DNA from: JAGVPT01 sp963843065
Lineage (GTDB): Bacteria; Bacteroidota; Ignavibacteria; UBA10030; UBA8401
Length of the DNA: 13,831 nt
Assembly: GCA_963843065.1 (NCBI GenBank)
Contig: CAWJKX010000218.1
Coordinates: forward strand, 1-13,831
Direction of reading: 5' to 3'
Below, piece by piece: positions 1-7,851 of this stretch. Below the pieces are notes generated by a model. The model was not told the origin of the DNA and did not search any database. It saw nothing but the letters and a program-made list of their open reading frames with translations. The position numbers and the translations under genes were made by a program. Positions within the stretch are counted from its first letter, which is position 1. Each line of letters opens with the position of its first letter.

Positions 1-651
1 ATAAATTCCGTCAAATAATTTAGGCTCTGTTTCCAGATTGAAACCGAGTCCCTGGAAATGTTCGTACCAGTTTGGAAATTTGATCACGATCTTTACTTTA
101 GGATTCACCGCTTTGGCAGGCTTGATCACCAGATCCTCTGCAGCTTCAGTCATCAGTTTCAATCGGTACTGGGTCCAGGTTAAATTCCCTTTGGCTTTGA
201 TGCATAGTTCGCATTTGCAGTTGGTGAAGAAAAAATCATCAAGAATAATTTCATCAAAATGCTTTGCCGTATATTCCGCAATTTCTTTTACTCTTTTCCG
301 GGATTCGGGGTTTGTGTAACAAAATGTCTGATAGCGATTGCTCTCATTGACCGTAAACGTAATTCCTCCAGCAACTTTTACGCCACGTGCTTCGAAGAAT
401 TTCTTGGCCGATTCGATTGTTTTCTCGTCGACGAGTATCTGGTCGCGATGAGTTTCAAGGTAGATTTTGTCGACATGTACCTGCTGACATATTTCGTTCC
501 ATACCGGTTCGAGCCATTGGAGGCTGTCCATTTTTCGCACTTCGTAAGCGCGGGCATACACAGCAACCTTAAAATTCTTATAGCCATTGCCTGGAACAAC
601 AGGTGCGGCGGCCCCAATAAGAATTGCCAAAGCAAGTGCGAATTTTTTCAT
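1..651 (-). CDS. Secreted TIM-barrel-like protein, 3' part outside the window (function unknown)
   Basis: An open frame runs from an ATG at 651 to the window edge without a stop, giving 217 codons. The first 20 or so residues (MKKFALALAILIGAAAPVVPG) look like a signal peptide. What follows alternates hydrophobic strands and amphipathic helices as in a (beta/alpha) barrel. Strand ends carry polar residues: YLETHRD near 64-70, VAGGITF near 93-99, LDDFFF at 137-142 and IKFPNWYE near 190-197. The Asp pair D138-D139 lies where barrel glycosidases often place catalytic or substrate-binding acids. It is followed by a compact cysteine motif, C145-K-C147-E-L-C150, which could bind a metal or form disulfides. 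I do not recognise a named family. Its position as the last gene of a glycoside hydrolase cluster suggests a carbohydrate-active role, which is inference. No Shine-Dalgarno is visible; the start is chosen because it gives a clean signal peptide. Confidence 0.75.
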   Translation of the reverse strand, partial: MKKFALALAILIGAAAPVVPGNGYKNFKVAVYARAYEVRKMDSLQWLEPVWNEICQQVHVDKIYLETHRDQILVDEKTIESAKKFFEARGVKVAGGITFTVNESNRYQTFCYTNPESRKRVKEIAEYTAKHFDEIILDDFFFTNCKCELCIKAKGNLTWTQYRLKLMTEAAEDLVIKPAKAVNPKVKIVIKFPNWYEHFQGLGFNLETEPKLFDGIY

Positions 652-750
652 GGTTATCTATTAATTAATGTTCGTGCTGTACAGTTACGTGCACTATTTT
701 CGCAAGATGTCCGACATCTTATTAACTGATGTTGCGCAAAAATCTTTTTT

Positions 751-866
751 AACACCTCCCCAACCTCTCTGGTTTTCGCCACACGCTCACACACAGAGGG
801 GAGCGGCGAGGCAAGTCCCCTCTGTGCGTTGCTCGCGCGATCACGAGAGGGGATTTAGGGGTGTGT
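751..866. repeat. Imperfect palindromic interspersed repeat
   Basis: This occupies most of the 279-bp gap between the GH59 gene and the partial downstream gene. The outer ends are roughly inverted (aacacctcccc on the left, ggggtgtg on the right). The core is a near-perfect stem: cacacagagggga at 790-802 pairs with tcccctctgtgcg at 816-828 (12 of 13) around a 13-nt loop. It is G/C-rich compared with its flanks. The layout fits a dispersed palindromic repeat rather than a gene. It could form a hairpin in the transcript after GH59, but no T-run follows directly, so it is not called a terminator. Nothing else is seen in 652-930. Confidence 0.6.
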
Positions 867-930
867 CTGTTGTTGAGTGGAGCGCTTCCTTCATGAATTC
901 TTCAGAATGCGTAACATCAATTATTAAATC

Positions 931-3015
931 TTATTTTACAGCCTCTTCGTACATCGGATGAACTCCTTCCGGAAAGACGCTGGGACTGGAAAAAATTCCT
1001 CCGGATGATTTTACGACAAGATTATCGAATAGTGCGGTATTATTTGTTTTATTCCTGCTGCCCGCAACGAGGCCTACCATACCTTCTGAAAACGTGGAAT
1101 CTGTGGCAGCCAAAATCTGAATTCCATCCACAAAACCTTTGATGCCAGCACCAGAAAAAGTAAGCATAAGAGTGTGCCATTGGTTAGCCGCGATACCGGA
1201 TGCTTTTCCCGTTGCCAGAAGAGTGCCCAGTTCAGTTTTTTCATCCTGCTTGGAAAGGTATAAAGAGCATGTGCCATCCGCAGACAGACTCATGAAATAC
1301 CCATTCGGCTTGCATCCATAGCCGTTGCCCGTGCCAATGACATGGCCCATGACGCCGGCCCAACCTTCACTGTTGAGTGAAACATCGGCAAGCACTTCAT
1401 AATCTTTCCAGTTCCGGTCGCCCAGGATGGTGTATGGCATCCATTCAGGCGCCCAGCTTTGAGATCCTTCACCGATAACCTGCCGTAAGCATTTTCCTTT
1501 CTTGTCAGGGCGTTCTGCGATTTCGAAAACTCCGGCAATATCCGCAGTGTAGTGCGGCAAATACCCCCATGCCTGTGCATTTTCATACTCATTAAATGTT
1601 TCATAGTACGGGAACGGGAATGGTTTGGAAGCAGGAACATCGGCAAACGAACCTTTCTGCTGCCCCGTGATTGTGGAGAGCGAGTAAATTGATTCAGGCT
1701 CCAACACGATGTCAAATTTACCATTAACAGGAGTAACATCATTCAACCTGACAAATTGTTCTTGAGCATTGCTTCGCCATACGCACAATTTTTCGGAGGA
1801 CAATCCGCCGCTCACGACGAATGAAATCTTTTGACTCGTTTTAGCATTTTTCGTCTCGGCAATAATGCTGTAATCAATGCCCGGTGATTTCAAGGTAACA
1901 TAGGTTCCACCCTGCGGGAATTTGCCGCAGGCCCCGTTTACGTAGTGCCAGCCGGTCTGGCAGAACTGTCCGTAATGCGCATATCCCCAAAGCACGGGCC
2001 GTGTATAATAATATCCGCTCCATGGTTCGCGCGCGACCATCATGGCCGGGTCTTCCGGAAATGGTTCTATGCTGTATGTGGAAGCAACAAGGTACCAATT
2101 CACGATCATGGTTACGCCGCTTTCAATAAAATTTTTGTTGAATGATTCTACCAGGCTAATTTCACAATCAAACCCTTTTTTGTAAATATGTTCTTCCGAA
2201 TTCCAAATGGGCTTATCCAATTCTTCGCTCAATTTTATAGCATCTGCCGGTGCAGGCATATCATTCATCGTGTGAGCACTCATGATGTCCACCGCAGCTC
2301 TTAAGACCGAATCGGTTCTCATGTCCTTGCACCAGTCGAATTTTTCTTTTCCCCAGTTGTCAAAAGCATGGATCTTGACATTGGAGAGACCGTTGCTGTT
2401 GAGCGTTGCCCGAAATTTTTTTACAAAATCTTCGTTGACGCCCTTTTCGTTGCGGCAGCCGATGGCGTTCAAATCGATCCCATAGACACTTTTCAGGCCT
2501 TTGATCCATTTGACGTCATAATCACACATGTCCTGCGACCAGAAATTATTGTTGCCGATCCATTTGGGACATCCCCAGGCATTAGCGTCCAGCAGAATAG
2601 AGGGATTTCTTTTTCTGGCCTCGTTCATAAGCCACCATTCGTAGCCTCTGCTGTAGTTCTCATCATCTCTTGAATGCATGTGACTTGGCTCCGATCCCTG
2701 GGTTGAATTGCCGTCGCCGGGAATTTCAACCAGCAATGCCGAGATCGAGGCTCCGAAATTCGGCTTGAACAGAAAATCCAAAACCTGGCTCCGTTGAGGG
2801 TCCGGATAGTCCTTCAATAAAACCGACGTGGCTCCTCCTCCGCTGACTGCGCCGATGCCGTCAAAGCGCTTGCCGCCGGCAGTGCCGTCGATGGTGATTG
2901 TTTGACTTTGCAGTGTCATTCCGTACAGGCTCATGATCGCGGTACATAGCACCGAAGGAACAGATATCCTGGTGTGCAACAAATTGAGGATCGATGTATG
3001 TGTTTTGATGGTCAA
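931..3015 (-). CDS. GH59 beta-galactosidase (galactocerebrosidase family), secreted
   Basis: The product matches the GH59 family of animal galactocerebrosidase (GALC) along its whole length. Signature blocks recalled from GALC are FDGIGAVSGGGATS (51-64), FLFKPNFGAS (81-90), SEPSHMH (108-114), GYEWWLM (124-130), EPWSGYY (330-336) and a later PFPFPY. The predicted acid/base is E190 in CRNEKG and the nucleophile E274 in WNSEEH. The family order is kept: TIM barrel (about 45-350), beta-sandwich, and a lectin-like C-terminal domain (about 480-680). The expected activity is removal of beta-linked galactose; in bacteria the natural substrate is probably plant galactan or a galactoside rather than a sphingolipid (inference). 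The start is uncertain. An in-frame TGA at 3022-3024 forces initiation at or after the TTG at 3015, whose purine tract (AAGGAA) is too close to be a good ribosome site. The N-terminus contains a plausible hydrophobic export segment at about 17-38. It lies 169 bp after the upstream GH2 gene, behind a repeat. Confidence 0.9.
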   Translation of the reverse strand: MTIKTHTSILNLLHTRISVPSVLCTAIMSLYGMTLQSQTITIDGTAGGKRFDGIGAVSGGGATSVLLKDYPDPQRSQVLDFLFKPNFGASISALLVEIPGDGNSTQGSEPSHMHSRDDENYSRGYEWWLMNEARKRNPSILLDANAWGCPKWIGNNNFWSQDMCDYDVKWIKGLKSVYGIDLNAIGCRNEKGVNEDFVKKFRATLNSNGLSNVKIHAFDNWGKEKFDWCKDMRTDSVLRAAVDIMSAHTMNDMPAPADAIKLSEELDKPIWNSEEHIYKKGFDCEISLVESFNKNFIESGVTMIVNWYLVASTYSIEPFPEDPAMMVAREPWSGYYYTRPVLWGYAHYGQFCQTGWHYVNGACGKFPQGGTYVTLKSPGIDYSIIAETKNAKTSQKISFVVSGGLSSEKLCVWRSNAQEQFVRLNDVTPVNGKFDIVLEPESIYSLSTITGQQKGSFADVPASKPFPFPYYETFNEYENAQAWGYLPHYTADIAGVFEIAERPDKKGKCLRQVIGEGSQSWAPEWMPYTILGDRNWKDYEVLADVSLNSEGWAGVMGHVIGTGNGYGCKPNGYFMSLSADGTCSLYLSKQDEKTELGTLLATGKASGIAANQWHTLMLTFSGAGIKGFVDGIQILAATDSTFSEGMVGLVAGSRNKTNNTALFDNLVVKSSGGIFSSPSVFPEGVHPMYEEAVK

Positions 3016-3050
3016 TTCCTTTCAGATTAAGACTTCTAAAAAAATGCCTC

Positions 3051-3104
3051 TCGCAAAGCCGCAAAGGCGCAAAGATTCGTTCGGAATCAATTTGTGCCTT
3101 TGCG
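3051..3104. repeat. CGCAAAG-type palindromic repeat
   Basis: The left arm contains three tandem CGCAAAG-like units (tcgcaaagccgcaaaggcgc, then aaag). The right arm, tttgtgcctttgcg at 3091-3104, is the inverse of cgcaaaggcgcaaa at 3060-3073 with one mismatch. A smaller stem gattc/gaatc sits in the loop. It fills much of the gap between the GH2 and GH59 genes and ends about 35 bp before the GH59 start region. Sequences built on this unit are, to my knowledge, dispersed repeats in several environmental bacteria. No open frame across it looks like a real protein. Confidence 0.6.
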
Positions 3105-3184
3105 TGAACTTCATTTTTGGTTTCACCCAACAGTACGATGTTCTGAGAATGGAACAAAAACATACAAAGCGTCCACGCAAGAAA

Positions 3185-6073
3185 TTACTGTGCAGGGACC
3201 GCTGAGCGCGGAGTGGCCGGCTGCGTTTGAATTTTTATTTCCGCCTGCTGCATTCCTTCTGCTGAAGCTTTCAGTATGATATCACCCGGCTTCTTCGTCG
3301 ATTGCACGATCACTTGGGCCAGGCCATTGAATGCGCTCCGTTTCCATTGGGGCGAAGGGGATATTGTTTGGACCAACCCAGGATCGGTATTCGGTTCATC
3401 CCATTGCTGCTTTTTTCTGAATCGTTGTCCCACGACGGCATATTCGTTTCTTCCCGGATTAAGTATTTTGTGGTCCAGCCGGAACGCCTGGTTTGGAGCA
3501 TCGCGTTTGATATTTGATGCAAGCAAATGTCCATTGACATAGATCGACTGGTTCTCAACGATACTTTTTGTAAAGAGATTCACTTCGGTTTCGTTTGTGA
3601 GATCGTCCAGCTCAAATGTTCCGCGGATGACGAGGAGCGTGTCGACATACGCGCGCCAATCGTCGCTTCGCAGGCTTCGTAAGGCCGGTTTCCAGGTCGA
3701 GTCATTAAATCCGGCAGCCACCTCAGGCCGGTTGTTGAGATTGTTCACTGCCAATTCTTTCAGGTTCTCAATTTTTGAGGCCTTCACAGTTTCAAAAAAT
3801 CTGTCGGCCTCATGGCTCGACGGATCGCCGTTGCCCACGCCGATAATTTTTCCAGGTCCATCTATACTAAAGCTAATGTTGTTATCGCCGTTCGGCACGA
3901 TCACACCATTATGATCCGTAACCTGCACAGTAATTACCGAAACGTCCTCACCGTCAGCTTTAATACCGTTGCAATCGGGAATCAATTGAATGGCTGCTGC
4001 ACCTCCGGATGAATCAATTTTACTTTCCAAAACTGTTTTATTTGCCGTGTAACCGCGAGCGGCCAAAACACCAGGCTGATAATTCACTACCCATTCCAAG
4101 TGCCCGTTGAGCGGCAATTCTTTCTTGCCAAGACTCTGATTATTGAGCAGCAGTTCAACCTGTTCGCAATTGCTATAGACTGTTACTTTGGTTTCTTGCC
4201 CTGGATGACCTTTCAAATTCCAGTCGGGGACAATGTGTAGCACCGGATTGTTGCCCCACCACGATCTCAGGTAATAGGAAATATCTTTTGGGAAACCGCA
4301 CAAGTCGAGAATTCCATACTGCGAACTGATAGCAGGCCAATCATACGGATTCATTTCGCCCCGATAATCAAAGCCGGTCCAATAAAAGAGTCCGGATAAG
4401 AAAGGACGGGCAGAATAGAATTTCCAGCCGACTTCGGTACCATCATTTTCGCGCGTGCGGGGAGCCATGTGAGCTTTTGAATCGTCTGATACGTAAATGC
4501 CCCGCGTGCCGCCGGTATTCCCTTCTTCCGTACCGATTCCTGCCTGCCAGGGAAATTTTTTATGATGTTCGTCGATGTCACCCTGAAGGATATAGTTGTA
4601 GCCCATCACCTGCATCACCATTCCGGTGCCGTTATCCCATCCGCCGCTTATTGCAGCCGTGAACGCACGCGACGAATCAAAACGCTGCGCGAACGCCTGC
4701 ATGGTGGTTCCAACATGCGCTCCTTTGATATTGCTTTCAATGCCCCACTCTTCATTGCCGAGCGACCATAGGACAACGCTCGGATGATTCCGATCGCGCT
4801 TCATGAATCGTTCCAGGCAGTCAAAATGTTCCTGGTTAATTCCCATCAACCGGTTCTCGTCCAGCACAAGCATACCCAGGCGGTCGCATGCATCCAATAA
4901 TTCGGGCGACGGCGGGTTGTGTGCAGTCCGGATGGCGTTGCTTCCCATCTCCTTTAATCGCTTAACACGAAATTCCTGCAACGCATCGGGAATCGCAATA
5001 CCAACTCCGGCGTGATCTTGATGATCGGCCGTGCCTTTTATTTTTAGATGTTTTCCGTTTAGGAAGAAACCTTCGTTAGGATCAAAGCGAACAGTGCGGA
5101 TGCCAAAAGTTGTTTCGTAGGTATCGACGATCTTCCCGCCGGAACGAAGTACCGTTTTCAATTTGTGCAAGAATGGTGTCTCGACGGACCATAATTTTGG
5201 ATTAGCAACTTTGAACCGGCTGACGTATTCTTCCTGATCGCCCGCTTTGAGAGAGAAATTTTTCGTGGAACCGGAAGCAATTGTTTTGCCCGACGAATCA
5301 ACAATAGATTCTTCGATATTGAAGGTCGAATTTTTCAGTGATTCATTTTTTACGTCGGTCCGCGTTGTAATAACTGCGGAGTTTTTTATCAAATCAGTCG
5401 TCACAAAAGTGCCATCCATCGTGATGTGCAAAGGCGATACTTTTGTGAGCCAGACATGTCTGTAGATGCCGGCTCCTTCATAGAACCAGCCTTCTTCCAT
5501 GGTCGCGTCCACGCGCACGGCAATAACATTATCGCCGCCGTAGTTGAGATAATCGGAAATATCGTAGTTGAAGCCGACGTAACCGCTGTGTTCAGTGCCG
5601 AGATAAAAACCGTTGACCCAAACGATCGAATTGCGAAACACTCCGTCAAATTTGACAAAGATGCGTTTACCGAGGTCGGATTCCGGTATTGAAAATTTCT
5701 TCCGGTACCAGCCTACACTGTTTTGAGGAAAATTGCGCCCCATCGCTTTGTACCCGTGGCTGTAACTGCCAAGGCTGTCAAAAGGAAGTTCAACGCACCA
5801 ATCGTGCGGCACGTCAAGAACTCGCCAGCCGCGGTCGTCAAAATCTTTTGCTGCGGCTCCGTCGCCGTACCCAGTCTTTGTAAAATAGGAGAAGTAACCG
5901 CTGCCGTTGTCAAAATCCTTTTTTGTATCGTAGGCATGTCCGAGGGCAAAACGCCAGCCGAAATCCATTAAGAGTTTTTCTCTTGGAGAGGACTGCTCCT
6001 GAGTTTGTCCCGCCATTGAAGTGACAATCAAAAATGATAAGGAAATCATCGCGTGTAGAGTTTTCGATTTCAT
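3185..6073 (-). CDS. GH2 beta-galactosidase-like enzyme with inserted C-terminal domain, secreted
   Basis: A 962-residue glycoside hydrolase of family 2. After a signal peptide (MKSKTLHAMISLSFLIVTSM) come the jelly-roll sugar-binding domain (about 35-215, with VPHDW, GWYRKKF, WVNG and YRHVWL), an Ig-like domain (about 220-330) and the TIM barrel (about 335-605, with NAIRTAHNP and RDRNHPSVVLWSLGNE). E441 in SLGNEEW is the expected acid/base and E516 in IGTEEGN the likely nucleophile. A DUF4982-like domain (about 615-680) and a C-terminal Ig-like domain follow. The last is interrupted at about 757-908 by some 150 residues, between GVGNGDPSSHE and RSAFNGLAQVIVQ. The insert looks like a galactose-binding-type beta-sandwich (IYVNGHLL, LNPGRNEYAV). 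I prefer the ATG at 6073 over the in-frame GTG at 6082, because GAGGG (6082-6086) lies 8 nt upstream of the ATG and overlaps the GTG. The likely role is exo-removal of beta-galactose from an oligosaccharide; beta-glucuronidase or another GH2 specificity is not excluded. Confidence 0.9.
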   Translation of the reverse strand: MKSKTLHAMISLSFLIVTSMAGQTQEQSSPREKLLMDFGWRFALGHAYDTKKDFDNGSGYFSYFTKTGYGDGAAAKDFDDRGWRVLDVPHDWCVELPFDSLGSYSHGYKAMGRNFPQNSVGWYRKKFSIPESDLGKRIFVKFDGVFRNSIVWVNGFYLGTEHSGYVGFNYDISDYLNYGGDNVIAVRVDATMEEGWFYEGAGIYRHVWLTKVSPLHITMDGTFVTTDLIKNSAVITTRTDVKNESLKNSTFNIEESIVDSSGKTIASGSTKNFSLKAGDQEEYVSRFKVANPKLWSVETPFLHKLKTVLRSGGKIVDTYETTFGIRTVRFDPNEGFFLNGKHLKIKGTADHQDHAGVGIAIPDALQEFRVKRLKEMGSNAIRTAHNPPSPELLDACDRLGMLVLDENRLMGINQEHFDCLERFMKRDRNHPSVVLWSLGNEEWGIESNIKGAHVGTTMQAFAQRFDSSRAFTAAISGGWDNGTGMVMQVMGYNYILQGDIDEHHKKFPWQAGIGTEEGNTGGTRGIYVSDDSKAHMAPRTRENDGTEVGWKFYSARPFLSGLFYWTGFDYRGEMNPYDWPAISSQYGILDLCGFPKDISYYLRSWWGNNPVLHIVPDWNLKGHPGQETKVTVYSNCEQVELLLNNQSLGKKELPLNGHLEWVVNYQPGVLAARGYTANKTVLESKIDSSGGAAAIQLIPDCNGIKADGEDVSVITVQVTDHNGVIVPNGDNNISFSIDGPGKIIGVGNGDPSSHEADRFFETVKASKIENLKELAVNNLNNRPEVAAGFNDSTWKPALRSLRSDDWRAYVDTLLVIRGTFELDDLTNETEVNLFTKSIVENQSIYVNGHLLASNIKRDAPNQAFRLDHKILNPGRNEYAVVGQRFRKKQQWDEPNTDPGLVQTISPSPQWKRSAFNGLAQVIVQSTKKPGDIILKASAEGMQQAEIKIQTQPATPRSAVPAQ

Positions 6074-6148
6074 TGTTGGCACCCTCGATTATTTGGATAG
6101 CAGAGCATTTTCTTTTCAGCCTCCATGTTGAACTCTCTAGATTCTTCT

Positions 6149-6279
6149 CCCGCCGCAAAGCGGCGGGACGCGACGGACTCCTTCGACGCACTCCGCTTGC
6201 TCAGGATGAGCCGTCGCGGCTGCGTCGAAGGATGACGGTAGATTACAAAATACAATATTCATTTTGGGAAGCGGCACTA
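6149..6279. mobile_element. Partial MITE-like element, same family as 13641-13824
   Basis: These 131 bp match 13695-13824 at roughly 88 percent by eye, with one single-base gap. They end at the same tip, cggcacTA, with TA at 6278-6279, and share the inner terminal segment aaaatacaatatt. An 8-bp stem opens the shared part (cccgccgc-aaa-gcggcggg, 6149-6167). The copy at 13695 keeps a 7-bp stem but has a different loop, so stem pairing is preserved while the loop has changed. The left terminal segment present at 13641-13694 is missing here, so this copy is truncated or chimeric. It begins 10 bp after the GH28 stop and lies between two genes of the cluster. No ORF or T-run is associated. The remaining sequence between 6074 and 6148 shows only the GH2 leader. 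Confidence 0.65.
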
Positions 6280-6288
6280 GAACGTTCT

Positions 6289-7851
6289 TTAAAAGCGTTT
6301 TTCTTTTACAAATTCAATCTTCTGATCTTCAATACCCCGGCTTTGGAGTATAGTACATTCAGTAACATTCGTTAGAACAACAGCATTTGAGCTGTCCGTT
6401 CGTTGAATCGTTACATTTCGCAGATTGATGCCGCTGACATCATCAAACGATAAGCCTGGTCGATAATCGGGCTCCAAAATATTGAACTCAACGTCATTGA
6501 GCGTAATATCTTTTGCGTGTCGAACAAACAGACCATACGCAAACGCCACGCCGAACATACCTGGTTCGGGGTATTTATTTTCATTCTCTGGTATTTCTCT
6601 TTCCGCTTGTTCTTTGGTACCGCCGCCTTTATAGAAGATTCGGATATTGTTCAAATGAATATCTTCAATAGGATGTCCCGGCAATCCGGCTATAGTGCAC
6701 GTGTACGATTGGTCCGCGTTATAGACGATAATGTTGCTTATTGTAACTCTTCTAAGGTTGCCGACGGGCGCTCCTTTCGGACCGCGCATCCTTGCTCCAA
6801 GTCTAAGGAAAATCGGATCGTTGACGATATCCCGCATCGTAATATTGGTGATGGCGACATCTTCCAGAAGTCCGCCGTCGACCGTTTCCAGGGCCAATCC
6901 TCTGCAGTAATCAAACACGCAATTAGAGATGGTGATATTTTTGAACCCGCCGTTGGATTCCGTTCCGAATTTTATGCGTCCGGTCGGATGGTATCCGTAT
7001 TCAGGATTATTGGAGCGTTTATAGGTTCCGTCCAGCAGCGATCCTTCATCATAACCGCTAAGCTGGCAATTTGTGATTGTAACATTTTCCGTGGCTCGTG
7101 CATATCCCAGCGCGAAAGTACTTTTCAGGCAAATCCCATCGTCGTACGGCGAGTTGACTACCAAATTGGAAACGCGGACGTTCTTGCAGCAATCGATATC
7201 GACGCCATCTCTGTTGGTATCTAGTTTAAGATTGTCAAGCGTGAAATTATCAACTCCGGTAGCAAGGATGGCAAACCATCCGCCGTGATATATGGTAAAA
7301 TCTCTTAAAAGGACATTACAGCATTTGTAAAGACTAATCGTTTTGTCGGCAGTTTTCCCATCCTTCATCCAATCTTTCAGCAAGCCTCTTCCGTAGATTT
7401 TGCCAGGGCCGGTGATCGATACGTCGTGAAGGCTATCCCCCCAGATCAATCCATTATGCCAATGGCTATGTCCGTAATCTTGATACGTGTCGTTGATACT
7501 CTTTTCAGCCTGGTCATAGTTCAATTCGGGATTTTCGGAGACGGCAATGATCGTGCAGCCGTTGTCGAGGTAGAGCGTGATATTGCTTCGCAAATGAACG
7601 GAACCGGAGAGATAATCACCCGCAGGAAAGTACACCGTCCCGCCGCCGTTCTCGGAGGCGGCTTCGATCGCAGAGTTGATCGCCGGAGAGTCCACAGTTT
7701 TGCCGTCCCCTTTGGCACCGTAATACCGTACGCTGAAAACGATTTTTGTCTGCGCTGGAGTTGCCGGGGGGATGAAAACCGTCAGACTAAAAGCGGAGAG
7801 GAGAATCCACGAAGGACACGAAGAAGCACGAAGGGTAAGATTTTTTTTCAT
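6289..7851 (-). CDS. GH28 polygalacturonase-like glycoside hydrolase, secreted
   Basis: A 520-residue right-handed beta-helix protein of the polygalacturonase family. It opens with a signal peptide to about residue 33, then the typical entry YYGAKGDGKTVDSPAINSAI (43-62) and GGGTVYFPAGDY (69-80). Catalytic-site motifs follow: NRDGVD (213-218, the NxD equivalent), the Asp pair D237-D238 in SPYDDGICLKS, and GRIKFGTES (291-299, the RIK substrate-binding motif). The classical GHG histidine motif between DD and RIK is not visible; that stretch reads YDEGSLLDGTYK. Repeated N-x-T/V-I-[ST]-N coils (ITNCQL, ISNCVF, ITNITM, ISNIIV) mark the helix rungs. Expected chemistry is hydrolysis of alpha-1,4-galacturonosyl links in pectin, probably as an exo-acting or RG-I-directed enzyme (inference). 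The codons for about residues 6-15 lie inside a dispersed repeat. No Shine-Dalgarno is present. The gap to the upstream propeller gene is 47 bp. Confidence 0.88.
   Translation of the reverse strand: MKKNLTLRASSCPSWILLSAFSLTVFIPPATPAQTKIVFSVRYYGAKGDGKTVDSPAINSAIEAASENGGGTVYFPAGDYLSGSVHLRSNITLYLDNGCTIIAVSENPELNYDQAEKSINDTYQDYGHSHWHNGLIWGDSLHDVSITGPGKIYGRGLLKDWMKDGKTADKTISLYKCCNVLLRDFTIYHGGWFAILATGVDNFTLDNLKLDTNRDGVDIDCCKNVRVSNLVVNSPYDDGICLKSTFALGYARATENVTITNCQLSGYDEGSLLDGTYKRSNNPEYGYHPTGRIKFGTESNGGFKNITISNCVFDYCRGLALETVDGGLLEDVAITNITMRDIVNDPIFLRLGARMRGPKGAPVGNLRRVTISNIIVYNADQSYTCTIAGLPGHPIEDIHLNNIRIFYKGGGTKEQAEREIPENENKYPEPGMFGVAFAYGLFVRHAKDITLNDVEFNILEPDYRPGLSFDDVSGINLRNVTIQRTDSSNAVVLTNVTECTILQSRGIEDQKIEFVKEKRF

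Noticed and set aside
3051..3074. Short tandem CGCAAAG units as a CRISPR array
   Set aside because: The units are 7-8 bp without spacers and have an inverted partner nearby, so this is a palindromic repeat.
2861..3163. 100-codon minus-strand frame across the CGCAAAG repeat
   Set aside because: It is made of repeat sequence plus a shadow frame of the GH59 leader, so it is not a credible protein.
6074..6082. GTG at 6082 as the start of the intact GH2
   Set aside because: It overlaps the GAGGG ribosome-site candidate; the ATG at 6073 has 8-nt spacing and begins a clean signal peptide.
6149..6167. Intrinsic terminator after the GH28 gene
   Set aside because: The hairpin is strong but on the coding strand no T-run follows it, and it belongs to a dispersed repeat.
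5910..6191. Minus-strand frame in the GH2 leader and partial MITE
   Set aside because: It starts inside the repeat and runs out of frame into the GH2 coding region; composition is that of a shadow frame.
6517..7224. Long open frame (235 codons) on the plus strand
   Set aside because: It lies wholly antisense to the GH28 gene, whose motifs are clear, and its translation has no signal, domain or repeat pattern.
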